The translations under genes were made by a program, and so were the position numbers. The notes under the pieces are model-generated. The model did not search any database. It saw only the letters and a program-made list of their open reading frames with translations, and had not been told where the DNA came from. 64,000 bases of DNA, taken from assembly GCF_003667705.1 (NCBI RefSeq), contig NZ_CP033019.1, positions 3,782,001-3,846,000 of the forward strand, in the 5' to 3' direction. This DNA is from Janthinobacterium agaricidamnosum. GTDB lineage: Bacteria > Pseudomonadota > Gammaproteobacteria > Burkholderiales > Burkholderiaceae_D. Of this stretch, positions 1 through 10,602 are shown one piece after another. Positions within the stretch are counted from its first letter, which is position 1; each line of letters begins with the position of its first letter.

Positions 1-2
1 CG

Positions 3-491
3 GCCTGCAACCGTGCCCTGGCGGCCGGCTACCACGTGGCCTTCAGCAGCAACCAGGACAACCACTGCGCCAACTGGGGCGCATCGTACGGCAACCGCAC
101 GGCCGTGCTGGTGGCCAGCCCGGCCGCCGGCATGCCCGTGTCACGCGACAGCTTCCTCGACGCGCTGCGCGCGCGCCGCGTGTTTGCCACCATGGACAAG
201 CACGCGCAGCTGCTGTTCACGGCCAATGGCAAGCTGATGGGCGAGCGTTTCGACAACCACGGGCCTTTGCAACTATCCACCCATTTCAGCAACAGCGCGG
301 GCCGGCAAGCGGCGGCCGTCGCCATTTTCCACGGCGTACCGGGCGGCAACGGCTCCGTCACGCAACTGTCGGACCAGGCCGAGCTCACCGTCACGCCCGC
401 GCCCGGCCCCCATGTCTATTACGCGCGCCTGACGCAGGACGACGGCAACATCGTCTGGTCGGCGCCCGTGTGGGTCAATCAGCTGCCGTGA
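3..491 (+). CDS. PHP-type metallohydrolase (CehA/McbA-like), C-terminal part
   Basis: The gene is cut by the left edge; about 162 residues are visible, in frame from base 3, ending at a TGA at 489-491. The visible part starts inside the last section of a polymerase-and-histidinol-phosphatase (PHP) metal-dependent hydrolase fold: a strand ending in SSNQDNHC carries an Asp-x-His pair of the kind that binds metal in this superfamily. It is followed by the family's usual FLDALRARRVFATMD helix-strand segment and a C-terminal beta-rich tail resembling an Ig-like domain. Secreted or periplasmic phosphodiesterase-type activity is usual for the family, but the signal peptide and most metal ligands lie outside the window, so substrate cannot be inferred. 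The 214 bases between it and the next gene hold no obvious feature. Confidence 0.6.
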   Translation, partial: ACNRALAAGYHVAFSSNQDNHCANWGASYGNRTAVLVASPAAGMPVSRDSFLDALRARRVFATMDKHAQLLFTANGKLMGERFDNHGPLQLSTHFSNSAGRQAAAVAIFHGVPGGNGSVTQLSDQAELTVTPAPGPHVYYARLTQDDGNIVWSAPVWVNQLP

Positions 492-705
492 ACGCCGCGC
501 ATCAGGGCACGGCAACGGCACGGACTGGTACACCAAGTGCCGCAGATTCTACGGCCCTGCTCTTTTCCAGCAAACAATATTGGAAAAGTAACTATTTTTT
601 CAGGTAGCCGTCCATAGACACTGGTTCCTCACAGCAATCCATGGCACCATGGCTGCGCCGTTTTGCCTGCAACGCGGCCTCCACCGGACCAACCAGGAAC
701 CTTAC

Positions 706-2811
706 ATGTCGTCATATCGCACTCTCGCCGGCAGCATGCTGCTCGGCCTGGCCGCAGCGGGCCTCGCCCACGCGCAAGCCCCCGCCCCTGCCGCCGCCAA
801 CACCGATCCCCACCTGTGGCTGGAAGAAGTCCTCGGCGACAAGCCGCTGGCCTGGGTCAAGCAGCACAATGCCGTCACCACCAAAGAGCTGGAAGCGCAG
901 CCCGGCTTCGCGGCCCTGCAGACGCGCCTGAAAACCATCCTCAACTCGAAGGAGCGCATCCCCTACGTCAGCAAGGAAGGCGCGTTTTACTACAATTTCT
1001 GGCGCGACGCCCAGCACGTGCGCGGCATCTGGCGCCGCACCACCCTGGCGCAGTACCAGCTGGCCGAACCCGCGTGGGAAACCGTGATCGACCTCGACCA
1101 GCTGGCCGCCGGCGAGAACGAAAACTGGGTCTGGGGCGGTGCCTCCTGCCTGTATCCGAAGGGCGAACGCTGCCTCATTTCCCTGTCGCGCGGTGGCGGC
1201 GACGCCAAGGTGGTGCGCGAATATGACGTGGTCAAGCGCGCCTTTGTCGACGGCGGCTTCACCCTGCCCGAAGCGAAGGGCAGCGTCAGCTGGATCGACC
1301 AGGACACCTTGTTCGTGTCCACCGATTTCGGCCCAGGCTCGATGACCAGCTCGGGCTACCCGCGCATCATCAAGCAGTGGCAGCGCGGCACGCCGCTGGC
1401 GCTGGCGCACACCTTGTATGAAGCCAAACCCGACGACCTGAGCGCGGGCGCCTACAAGGACTTCACGCCCGGCCACGAACACCAGTTCATCGAGCGGCAA
1501 ATCGATTTCTACAGCGGCGAAATGTTCCTGCGCGAAGGCGCCGATCTGAAAAAAGTGCCGAAGCCGGACGATGCGACGGCCTTCACCGTGCGCGATCAAT
1601 TGATCATCACCCTGCGCTCGGACTGGAAAGTGAACGGCAAGACCTACGTGCAAGGCTCGCTGCTGGCGTCCGACTTCAAGGCCTTCATGCAGGGCAAGCA
1701 GGAGCTGGAATTGCTGTACGCGCCCACGGCCACCTCGTCGCTGGACAATGTCACGGCCACCAAATCGGCCATCCTCGTCACCACCCTGGACAAGGTCAAG
1801 AACCGCCTGACGGAACTGCGCCACGTGAACGGCAAGTGGCAGCGCCGCGCCGTCGACGCGCCGAAGCTGGGCACCCTGGCCGTCAGCGCGCTCGACCCTG
1901 TCGATTCGGACCAGTACTTCCTGACGGTGACCGACTTCCTCAATCCGACCACCCTGTATCTGGCCACGGCGCAAAGCGACCAGCGCACGAAAATCAAGTC
2001 GCTGCCCGCCTACTACGATGCGGCGCCGTACAAGGTGGAGCAGTTCGAATCGACGTCGAAGGACGGCACCAAGGTGCCCTACTTCGCCATCATGAGCAAG
2101 AAGACGAAATTCGACGGCAGCAACCCCACCGTGCTGTATGGCTATGGCGGCTTTGAAGTGTCGCTCAAACCGAGCTACAGCGGCACCACGGGCGTGGCGT
2201 GGCTGGAAAAGGGCGGCGTGTATGTGCTGGCGAATATCCGCGGCGGCGGCGAATTCGGCCCCCGCTGGCACCAGGCGGCGCTGAAGGAAAACCGCCAGCG
2301 CGCGTATGACGATTTCATCTCGGTGGCGCAGGATCTGATCAAGCGCAAGGTCACCAGTCCGCGCCACCTGGGCATCATGGGCGGCAGCAATGGCGGCCTG
2401 CTGACGGGCGCCGTGCTGGTGCAGCGTCCCGATTTGTTCAACGCCGTCGTCAGCCAGGTGCCGCTGCTCGACATGCGCCGCTATAACAAGATGCTGGCGG
2501 GTGCCTCGTGGATGGGAGAATACGGCGACCCGGACGTGGCGGAACAATGGGCCTACATCAGCAAGTACTCGCCGTACCAGAACGTCTTCAAGGACAAGAA
2601 ATATCCGCGCGTGCTGTTTACCACCTCGACACGCGACGACCGGGTCCACCCCGGCCATGCGCGCAAGATGGTGGCGAAGATGGAAGAGCAAGGCCACGAC
2701 GTGCTGTACTGGGAAAACACGGAAGGCGGCCACGCGGGTGCCGCCAACAACGACCAGCAGGCGCTGATGTGGGCGCTGACCTACACCTTCCTGCACGAGC
2801 AGCTGAAGTAA
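706..2811 (+). CDS. Secreted prolyl oligopeptidase family serine peptidase (S9A)
   Basis: A 701-residue protein. The ATG at 706 is chosen over upstream in-frame starts because an AGGAA lies 7 bases before it and a signal peptide follows directly (cleavage near AHA-QA, residue 20). Residues ~30-390 form the N-terminal beta-propeller, starting with the DPHLWLEE motif typical of S9 enzymes. The C-terminal alpha/beta-hydrolase domain has the nucleophile elbow GGSNGG with Ser561, an acid in RDDRV (Asp644/645) and the general base in EGGHAG (His676), so the catalytic triad is intact. The length matches bacterial prolyl oligopeptidases (~690-720). The family cleaves after proline in short peptides; export suggests use on external or periplasmic peptides. 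Downstream is a repeat cluster, not a clear terminator. Confidence 0.9.
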   Translation: MSSYRTLAGSMLLGLAAAGLAHAQAPAPAAANTDPHLWLEEVLGDKPLAWVKQHNAVTTKELEAQPGFAALQTRLKTILNSKERIPYVSKEGAFYYNFWRDAQHVRGIWRRTTLAQYQLAEPAWETVIDLDQLAAGENENWVWGGASCLYPKGERCLISLSRGGGDAKVVREYDVVKRAFVDGGFTLPEAKGSVSWIDQDTLFVSTDFGPGSMTSSGYPRIIKQWQRGTPLALAHTLYEAKPDDLSAGAYKDFTPGHEHQFIERQIDFYSGEMFLREGADLKKVPKPDDATAFTVRDQLIITLRSDWKVNGKTYVQGSLLASDFKAFMQGKQELELLYAPTATSSLDNVTATKSAILVTTLDKVKNRLTELRHVNGKWQRRAVDAPKLGTLAVSALDPVDSDQYFLTVTDFLNPTTLYLATAQSDQRTKIKSLPAYYDAAPYKVEQFESTSKDGTKVPYFAIMSKKTKFDGSNPTVLYGYGGFEVSLKPSYSGTTGVAWLEKGGVYVLANIRGGGEFGPRWHQAALKENRQRAYDDFISVAQDLIKRKVTSPRHLGIMGGSNGGLLTGAVLVQRPDLFNAVVSQVPLLDMRRYNKMLAGASWMGEYGDPDVAEQWAYISKYSPYQNVFKDKKYPRVLFTTSTRDDRVHPGHARKMVAKMEEQGHDVLYWENTEGGHAGAANNDQQALMWALTYTFLHEQLK

Positions 2812-2819
2812 ATGGTGAT

Positions 2820-3054
2820 GTCGGATTACGCGCTCACGCGCTAATCCGACCTACCCGGCTACCGGGCTGTCGGCCGGCGTAGGTCGGCGTAGGTCGGCGT
2901 AGGTCGGCGTAGGTCGGCGTAGGTCGGCTTAGCCCAACGGGCGTAAGCCGACAACATTGTTGGCCCGCCCGCGATGATGTTGGATTACGCGTCCCGCTAA
3001 TCCAACCTACGGGGCGTAGGTCGGCTTAGCCCAACGGGCGTAAGCCGACAACAT
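2820..3054. repeat. Cluster of REP-like palindromes with a 10-bp tandem repeat
   Basis: The gap between the peptidase and the GST gene is almost entirely repeat. Four imperfect palindromes of the GTCGG(A/C)TTA...TAA(T/G)CCGAC type occupy 2820-2854, 2919-2957, 2980-3010 and 3017-3054. The second and fourth are nearly identical direct copies over about 45 bases. Between the first and second, the decamer AGGTCGGCGT is repeated five times (2881-2930, last copy ending TT). Related single units occur at 34334, 34448, 42784, 42838 and 58454, always at gene ends, which is the behaviour of REP/BIME elements. The tandem decamer looks like an expansion of the left arm of the palindrome. Confidence 0.85.
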
Positions 3055-3079
3055 AGTTGAAGCGGCCCGCACGCAAGGC

Positions 3080-3703
3080 CTACTTCGCCTGCGCGCTGGG
3101 CCGCTCGGCGATGCGGTCGCGGTAAGCCTGCAGGTTGGACAACCCTTCCGCGCCCGGCCGGTACTTCATCAGCCCGCGCACAAATTCCAGCGCGCAGAAG
3201 GCCGTGATGTCGGCAATCGTAAAGCGTTCGCCGGCGATGTAGGGCTGGTGGGCCAGCACCTGGTCCAGCCATTGCGCCGTCTCGCGCAGCTTGCCCGCCT
3301 GCGCCGTGGCGAAATCGGGAAACTGCGGGTTTTCCAGCGCCACCAGGGCCGGATGGCCGTGACGCACCCAGTTGGCGGCGGCGCTGAACAGATGCAGCTC
3401 CACGCGGCGGTCGGCCATTTCGATAAATGCGCGCTCCTCGAATCCCTCGCCCATCAGGTTCGGCTGCGGCTGCAAGCCTTCCAGGTAGGTGCAGATGGCG
3501 CGCGTCTCGGTCAGCACGCGCCCGTCGTCCAGTTCCAGCACGGGCACGCGGCCCAGCGGGTTTTTCGCCAGGAAGGCGGGATCGCGGTGCTGGCCCGCCA
3601 TCAGGTCGAGCGCCACTTCCTCGATGCCGGTGATGCCCTTCTCGGCGATGAACATGGTGACGCGGCGCGGATTGGGCGTGCGGGGGCTGATAGTGAGTTT
3701 CAT
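3080..3703 (-). CDS. Glutathione S-transferase family protein
   Basis: A 207-residue cytosolic GST. The ATG at 3703 is preferred to an upstream TTG because family members begin MKL-x-x-S-x-x-x-P. Residues 1-80 form the thioredoxin-like GSH-binding domain, with the NPLGRVPVLELDDG segment holding the cis-Pro, then TETRAICTYL, which binds the gamma-glutamyl group. Residues ~90-200 are the all-helical domain with the ERFTIADITAF N-capping motif. The ribosome-binding site is weak. It stands alone between a repeat cluster and a gene on the opposite strand, so context gives no clue to substrate; a general detoxification or peroxide-reducing role is only the family default. Confidence 0.88.
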   Translation of the reverse strand: MKLTISPRTPNPRRVTMFIAEKGITGIEEVALDLMAGQHRDPAFLAKNPLGRVPVLELDDGRVLTETRAICTYLEGLQPQPNLMGEGFEERAFIEMADRRVELHLFSAAANWVRHGHPALVALENPQFPDFATAQAGKLRETAQWLDQVLAHQPYIAGERFTIADITAFCALEFVRGLMKYRPGAEGLSNLQAYRDRIAERPSAQAK

Positions 3704-3955
3704 GTGCAGGTCTCGTCTCGTTATGGTGGTGGCCAATCAGGCGCGGCACCAGCCTGTGGCAATGCAGTCAGACGCCCATCATACCAGCGCACCGGCATGG
3801 TGCGGCGCCCCTGGCGCGTTGACTTTGCCCCCGTTTCGCCTTAGATTGCTGTACGGGAACGCTGGCCGCCAGTTCCAGCGATGTCCCCCACACGTCATCA
3901 ACGCCCGCAGCCTATCCGGCTGGCGGGCGTTTTATCCATGAACCAAGGGCATACC

Positions 3956-6661
<2,706 letters not shown>

Positions 6662-7164
6662 TTGGCTTTCCCGGCGCCGCGGCGCCGGGAGTTGATGAAA
6701 ACGCAGGCAAAAAAAACCGGCTTCGCAAAGTGCGGTAGCCGGTTGAAACGCTGTTTCAGAGCGCAGGGATAAAACGGGGAAAACACATGAAGAAGTGGAA
6801 ATCGTGCCGGTCATTGAGGTGTCCGGCAACCTTGCGCTCGGGGTCTCCGTGCGCCATGTATCCACTATGCCAGCCCTGCCCAGAGACAGGCTTAGGACTT
6901 CATTAAATCCCCGGCCGATTCCTGCATTTCCCCTGCCCCACCCTGCAAATACTGCCATAAAACAATTTTTACATGTCTGGTGCCGATGGTTGAGCTCACC
7001 GGCTAAGCTGTTGAGTCATGCCTGCATCCTATCGCTCCCGGAGCGTAGTGATCTGCGCAATGCATGCTGTGTGCCAACGAAAGCATCATAACAGCGGCAT
7101 ATGACCGCCTTATGACGCAGGCTAAACTTTCATACTTTCATCGGCATTTCCAGCGCCGCCGGCA
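6662..7164. other. 503-bp gap with no confident gene
   Basis: Between the M1 peptidase stop and the LysR stop there is no convincing coding region. It holds a GC hairpin at 6670-6689 and a minus-strand terminator at 6709-6744. A 33-codon minus-strand frame beginning with an ATG near 6860 and ending just before that terminator begins MAHGDPERKVAG; it has only a weak ribosome-binding site and is not called as a gene. The base composition from about 6890 to 7130 is lower in GC than neighbouring genes, as expected for non-coding DNA. Confidence 0.5.
6709..6744 (-). terminator. Rho-independent terminator, minus strand
   Basis: An 8-bp perfect stem AACCGGCT / AGCCGGTT (6715-6722 with 6737-6744) is followed, on the minus strand, by a run of T (the A run 6709-6716). 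It can only serve a minus-strand transcript. The nearest such gene is the LysR regulator ending at 7165, 420 bases away, so either that messenger has a long tail or a small unrecognised transcript lies between. Confidence 0.75.
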
Positions 7165-8043
7165 TCATGCGCGAAACTGGTGCCGCTGTCCCGCGCCGCG
7201 CACGGCGTCCACCAGCGCCAGCACGGCCGGCGTATTGTTGCGTGGAAAGGCATAAAAACGGGCATCGGGTAATGGCGGCAAGCCCTCTTCCGCTCCCAGG
7301 ATGCGCAAGCCGTCGCGCAACTGGCTGCGCGCCACGGGCGTCACGGCAAAGCCGGCCAGCGCCGCCGCCACGCAGCCGGCCATGCTGCCGCTGTCAAACG
7401 CCAGCCGCCAGGCACGGCCCGCCTGCGCCAAAGCGGCCAGCGCCGCTTCGCGGTACACGCACGGCGAGGGAAACAGCGCCAGCGGCACGGGCAGTTGCGG
7501 ATCGGGCAGGCGGCCGGCCGCATACGCCCATACCAGCGGCTCGGCCCACAGCAATTCGCCCGCCCCTTCCGTGCGGCTGCATTGCTTGCCGAAAATGACA
7601 TCGATCTGCTCGTGCGCCTGGCGCCGCAGCAGGTCGGCCGTGATGCCCACCTTCAACTCGATCGACGCTTGCGGATGCCAGCGCTGGAACGTCTGCAGCA
7701 CTTGCGGCAGCCACGTGCCCGCGAAATCTTCCGACGCACCGAGGACCAGCCGCCCCTGCACCGATGCACCGCTGAGCCTGGCCCGCGCCTCGCGTTCCAG
7801 GTCGACGATATTGCGCGCATACATGTACAGCAGTTCGCCGGCCGCCGTCAGCTCCAGGCTGCGCGTCGTGCGCGCCAGCAACTGTTTGCCGGCGCTGTGT
7901 TCCAGGCGCTTGATATGCCCGCTGACAGCCGACGGCGTCAGCGCCAGGTTTTGCGCGGCCAGCGCGAAGCCGCCCGTATCGACCACTTCCAGCAGGCTGC
8001 GCAAGAGGACGATGTCCAGGGTCATTGCCGGCAAGGCGTGCAT
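7165..8043 (-). CDS. LysR family transcriptional regulator
   Basis: A 292-residue LTTR. The ATG at 8043 has GGAG 6-7 bases upstream; a TTG 12 bases earlier is less likely. Residues ~5-65 are the winged helix-turn-helix with the familiar [23 protein letters not shown] pattern (shown here as [10 protein letters not shown] then [10 protein letters not shown]), and residues ~90-285 form the periplasmic-binding-protein-like effector domain. It is divergent from the alpha/beta hydrolase gene at 8155; in this family such an arrangement usually means that the regulator controls its neighbour and itself through sites in the shared gap, where a strong dyad is present (8053-8089). Effector unknown. Confidence 0.9.
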   Translation of the reverse strand: MHALPAMTLDIVLLRSLLEVVDTGGFALAAQNLALTPSAVSGHIKRLEHSAGKQLLARTTRSLELTAAGELLYMYARNIVDLEREARARLSGASVQGRLVLGASEDFAGTWLPQVLQTFQRWHPQASIELKVGITADLLRRQAHEQIDVIFGKQCSRTEGAGELLWAEPLVWAYAAGRLPDPQLPVPLALFPSPCVYREAALAALAQAGRAWRLAFDSGSMAGCVAAALAGFAVTPVARSQLRDGLRILGAEEGLPPLPDARFYAFPRNNTPAVLALVDAVRGAGQRHQFRA

Positions 8044-8052
8044 GGTACGCTC

Positions 8053-8089
8053 CAATTCATCAAGATATGATCATAATATCGATGAATTG
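8053..8089. promoter_or_regulatory. 37-bp dyad, likely LysR operator
   Basis: CAATTCATC (8053-8061) is exactly inverted at GATGAATTG (8081-8089), and an inner pair GATAT (8064-8068) / ATATC (8076-8080) shares the same centre. The AT-rich dyad is the most striking structure in the 111-bp divergent gap and touches the ribosome-binding site of the LysR gene (8050-8053). LTTR sites are interrupted dyads built on T-N11-A, so binding here by the adjacent regulator is a reasonable inference. Confidence 0.65.
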
Positions 8090-8154
8090 CTCACGAATCA
8101 AATGCATTGCCGGCGCTACCATGACGTTCTCCCCTCACCTTCGTCAGGAATGCC

Positions 8155-9051
8155 ATGCAAGACTATCACTACATCGCCACCCCGCTGCTGGACGTGGCCT
8201 ACCTGGAATGGAACGCCGCCGGCAGCCGCTGCGCCGTGCTGGTACACGGCTGGCCCGACAGCCCGGAAAGCTGGGCCAAAACGGCGACGGCGCTGGCCGC
8301 CGCTGGCTACCGCGTGCTGGCGCCCGCCCTGCGCGGCTTCGCGCCCACGCGCTTTCGCCATGCGGACACGCCACGCAGCGGCCAGCTGGCCGCGCTGGGA
8401 CGCGACTTGCTCGACTTTATCGATGCGATGCAACTGGATCGGCCCTTGCTGGTGGGCCATGACTGGGGCGCGCGCGCCGTCGCCAATGCCTGCGGCTTGC
8501 GCCACGATGCGGCATCCGGCCTCGTCATGCTGTCGGTAGGCTATGGCACGAATGACCCACGGCAAGAACTGTCTTACCAGCAGGCGCGCAACTACTGGTA
8601 CCACTGGTTCATGGCCACGCCGCGGGGCCAGCATGCCGTCGAGCATGACCGCCACGCGTTTGCCCGCATGATGTGGGACAGCTGGTCGCCCGCCGGCTGG
8701 TATGGCGAAGCCGATTTCGCGCAGGCCAGCCGCGCTTTCGACGGTCCCGACTGGGCCGAGGTGGTGCTGCATTCCTACCGTCACCGCTGGGCGTTTGCCG
8801 AGGGCGACCCCGCGTACGCGGCCGACGAAGCGCGGCTGCACCCGGCGCCCGTCTTGCCGGTGCCTACCCTGGTGCTGCATGGCGCGGCCGACACCTGCAA
8901 CCATCCGGACAGCTCGGCCGGGCGCGAACGCCATTTCAGCGGCGCCTACCAGCGCGTGCTGCTCGAAGGCATCGGCCACTTCCCGCAGCGCGAAGCGCCG
9001 CAGGTGGTCGCCAGCGCCATCCTCCTGTTTGTCGACGGACAGGCGCGGTAA
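8155..9051 (+). CDS. Alpha/beta hydrolase, epoxide hydrolase/dehalogenase-like
   Basis: A 298-residue alpha/beta hydrolase starting at an ATG with AGGAA 5 bases upstream. The oxyanion-hole motif HGWPDS starts at residue 31. The nucleophile elbow is GHDWG with Asp103, not Ser, which is the signature of epoxide hydrolases and haloalkane dehalogenases. A cap domain follows (residues ~130-210, rich in Trp and Tyr), and the catalytic His is His275 in GIGHFPQ. The product is therefore likely to hydrolyse an epoxide or similar electrophile through an alkyl-enzyme ester; the substrate is not evident. It is divergent from a LysR gene and probably controlled by it. Confidence 0.82.
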   Translation: MQDYHYIATPLLDVAYLEWNAAGSRCAVLVHGWPDSPESWAKTATALAAAGYRVLAPALRGFAPTRFRHADTPRSGQLAALGRDLLDFIDAMQLDRPLLVGHDWGARAVANACGLRHDAASGLVMLSVGYGTNDPRQELSYQQARNYWYHWFMATPRGQHAVEHDRHAFARMMWDSWSPAGWYGEADFAQASRAFDGPDWAEVVLHSYRHRWAFAEGDPAYAADEARLHPAPVLPVPTLVLHGAADTCNHPDSSAGRERHFSGAYQRVLLEGIGHFPQREAPQVVASAILLFVDGQAR

Positions 9052-9188
9052 ACGCTATCCCTGTACTCCGTCCTTGCGCGGCCGCCTGCGAAGGGGCTAG
9101 CGCCGGGCAGGCTGGATCGCTTACTATCGCCCCATCGCGCCTTGCGCCTCTGCACGCGCTGTCCATGTCCAGCCAGGAGTTTTCATCG

Positions 9189-9917
9189 ATGCACACTGTT
9201 CACCGCCGCATGCTGCTGGCCGGCGCCTGCGCCGTGCTGCTATCCTGCACGCCCTTGCCGCCCGCGCCGGCCCCCGCTTCCGCGCCGGCCGCCCCTGCCG
9301 CCGTGCCGGCGCCCGCGTGGCAGCGGCAAGACATGCAGCTGCTGCACATCGCGCCCGACGAGTCCCTGCTGACCATCACCGTGCGCCGTGGCGGCGCGCT
9401 GGCGCGGCTCGGGCATGACCACGTGGTGGCCAGCCGCAGCCTGCAGGGCATCGTGGTGCCCGCGCCGGGGCGCGCCCAGTTGCGCTTCCGGCTCGACGAG
9501 ATGACTGTGGATGAAGAAAGCTTGCGGCGGGAGGCCGGCTTGACGACGACGCCGTCGGCCGATGCCATCGCCGGCACGCGCCACAACATGCTGGTGCGCG
9601 TGCTCGAGGCGGAACGCTATCCGTGGGTCAGCATCGAGGCGCGCCGCACGGGCGACCAGCAGGTGTTTGATGCGGACATCACCCTGCATGGCGTGACGCG
9701 CACGGTGCAGTTGCCCGTGCGGATCGAGCAAGCGGCCGACGGGCGCAGCCTGCAGGCCAGCGGCAGCCTGCTGCTGAAGCAGAGCGACTTCGGCATCGTG
9801 CCGTTCGCCATCCTGGGCGGCGCCATGGCCGTGCAGGACCAGATGGAACTGGCGTTCCGCATCACCGCCCGGCAAGAGGTCAGCGCGCCAGGATCAGGCG
9901 CAAGCCCAGGCCGATGA
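9189..9917 (+). CDS. YceI-like domain lipoprotein
   Basis: A 242-residue protein. The ATG at 9189 is chosen because AGGAG (9175-9179) precedes it at a good distance; another in-frame ATG lies at 9165. The N-terminus has a lipobox ending LLSC, so the mature protein should be lipidated at about residue 19, followed by a Pro/Ala-rich linker. Residues ~50-225 resemble the YceI lipocalin-like barrel (LARLGHDHVVASRS, then FDADITLHGVTRTV). YceI proteins bind isoprenoid or amphiphilic molecules; this one lacks a recognised ligand. It may co-transcribe with the hydrolase 137 bases upstream. Its last 38 bases overlap the convergent LysE gene. Confidence 0.75.
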   Translation: MHTVHRRMLLAGACAVLLSCTPLPPAPAPASAPAAPAAVPAPAWQRQDMQLLHIAPDESLLTITVRRGGALARLGHDHVVASRSLQGIVVPAPGRAQLRFRLDEMTVDEESLRREAGLTTTPSADAIAGTRHNMLVRVLEAERYPWVSIEARRTGDQQVFDADITLHGVTRTVQLPVRIEQAADGRSLQASGSLLLKQSDFGIVPFAILGGAMAVQDQMELAFRITARQEVSAPGSGASPGR

Positions 9918-10509
9918 AGATGGTGCCGGCCACGCGGTCGAGCCACAGGCCGGCGCGCGGCCGGCGGTTCAGCCACAGGCCGACGGCGCCGGAAAAATAG
10001 CCGAGCAGGCCGAACAGCACGCACGCCTGCGCCGTGAAGACCAGGCCCAGCTGCGCCGTCTGCCAGCTGGCATTGCCCTGGCCCGCGACGATGAACTGCG
10101 GCAGGAACGAGAGGAAAAACAATACGACTTTCGGATTGATACTGTTGGCAAACAGTCCCTTGCCGAACAAACGCAGCAAGGATTCGTCGGGCAAGGCGGC
10201 CGCACCATCGACTCTGGCGCCGCCACGGCTGCGCAAGGCGCCGATACCCAGCCACACCAGATAGAGCCCGCCGGCCACTTTCAGCGCCGTAAAGGCCGTG
10301 GGCGAGGCGGCCAGCAGGGCCGACACGCCGATGGTCGCCAGCACGGTATGCGTGAGGCAGCCAAGGGCGCAGCCCAGGCCGAACGCCATGCCCTGACGGC
10401 GCCCGCGCGACATGCCCACGCCCAGCACCATCAGGTTGTCGGGGCCGGGACTGGCGGTGATCAAGACGGCGGCGGCCAGGAAGGCCAGGAACTGGTCGGG
10501 ACTGAGCAT
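9880..10509 (-). CDS. LysE/RhtB family amino-acid exporter
   Basis: A 209-residue inner-membrane protein. ATG at 10509 (MLSPDQFLAF) fits family starts; longer frames upstream are not supported. It has about six hydrophobic segments and the family signature SPGPDNL with a glycine-rich loop after the first helix. LysE/RhtB proteins export amino acids such as lysine, homoserine or threonine by proton exchange; specificity cannot be read from sequence. The 3' end overlaps the convergent YceI-like gene by 38 bases and the 5' side faces the histidine kinase gene 93 bases away. Confidence 0.88.
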   Translation of the reverse strand: MLSPDQFLAFLAAAVLITASPGPDNLMVLGVGMSRGRRQGMAFGLGCALGCLTHTVLATIGVSALLAASPTAFTALKVAGGLYLVWLGIGALRSRGGARVDGAAALPDESLLRLFGKGLFANSINPKVVLFFLSFLPQFIVAGQGNASWQTAQLGLVFTAQACVLFGLLGYFSGAVGLWLNRRPRAGLWLDRVAGTIFIGLGLRLILAR

Positions 10510-10602
10510 GAATATCTCGCGGACAAAAGCGCCATGATACCGGAGCGGGCGCCAGGCGGACAGGACATGAATTTGCCCGTGTGTCACCGAGAGTCGATTA
10601 AA

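Noticed and set aside
2881..2930. CRISPR array in the 10-bp repeats
   Set aside because: The repeats are direct and contiguous with no spacers, are too short, and no cas genes are present.
6795..7091. A 98-codon plus-strand ORF in the 503-bp gap
   Set aside because: No ribosome-binding site, no domain, low-quality composition.
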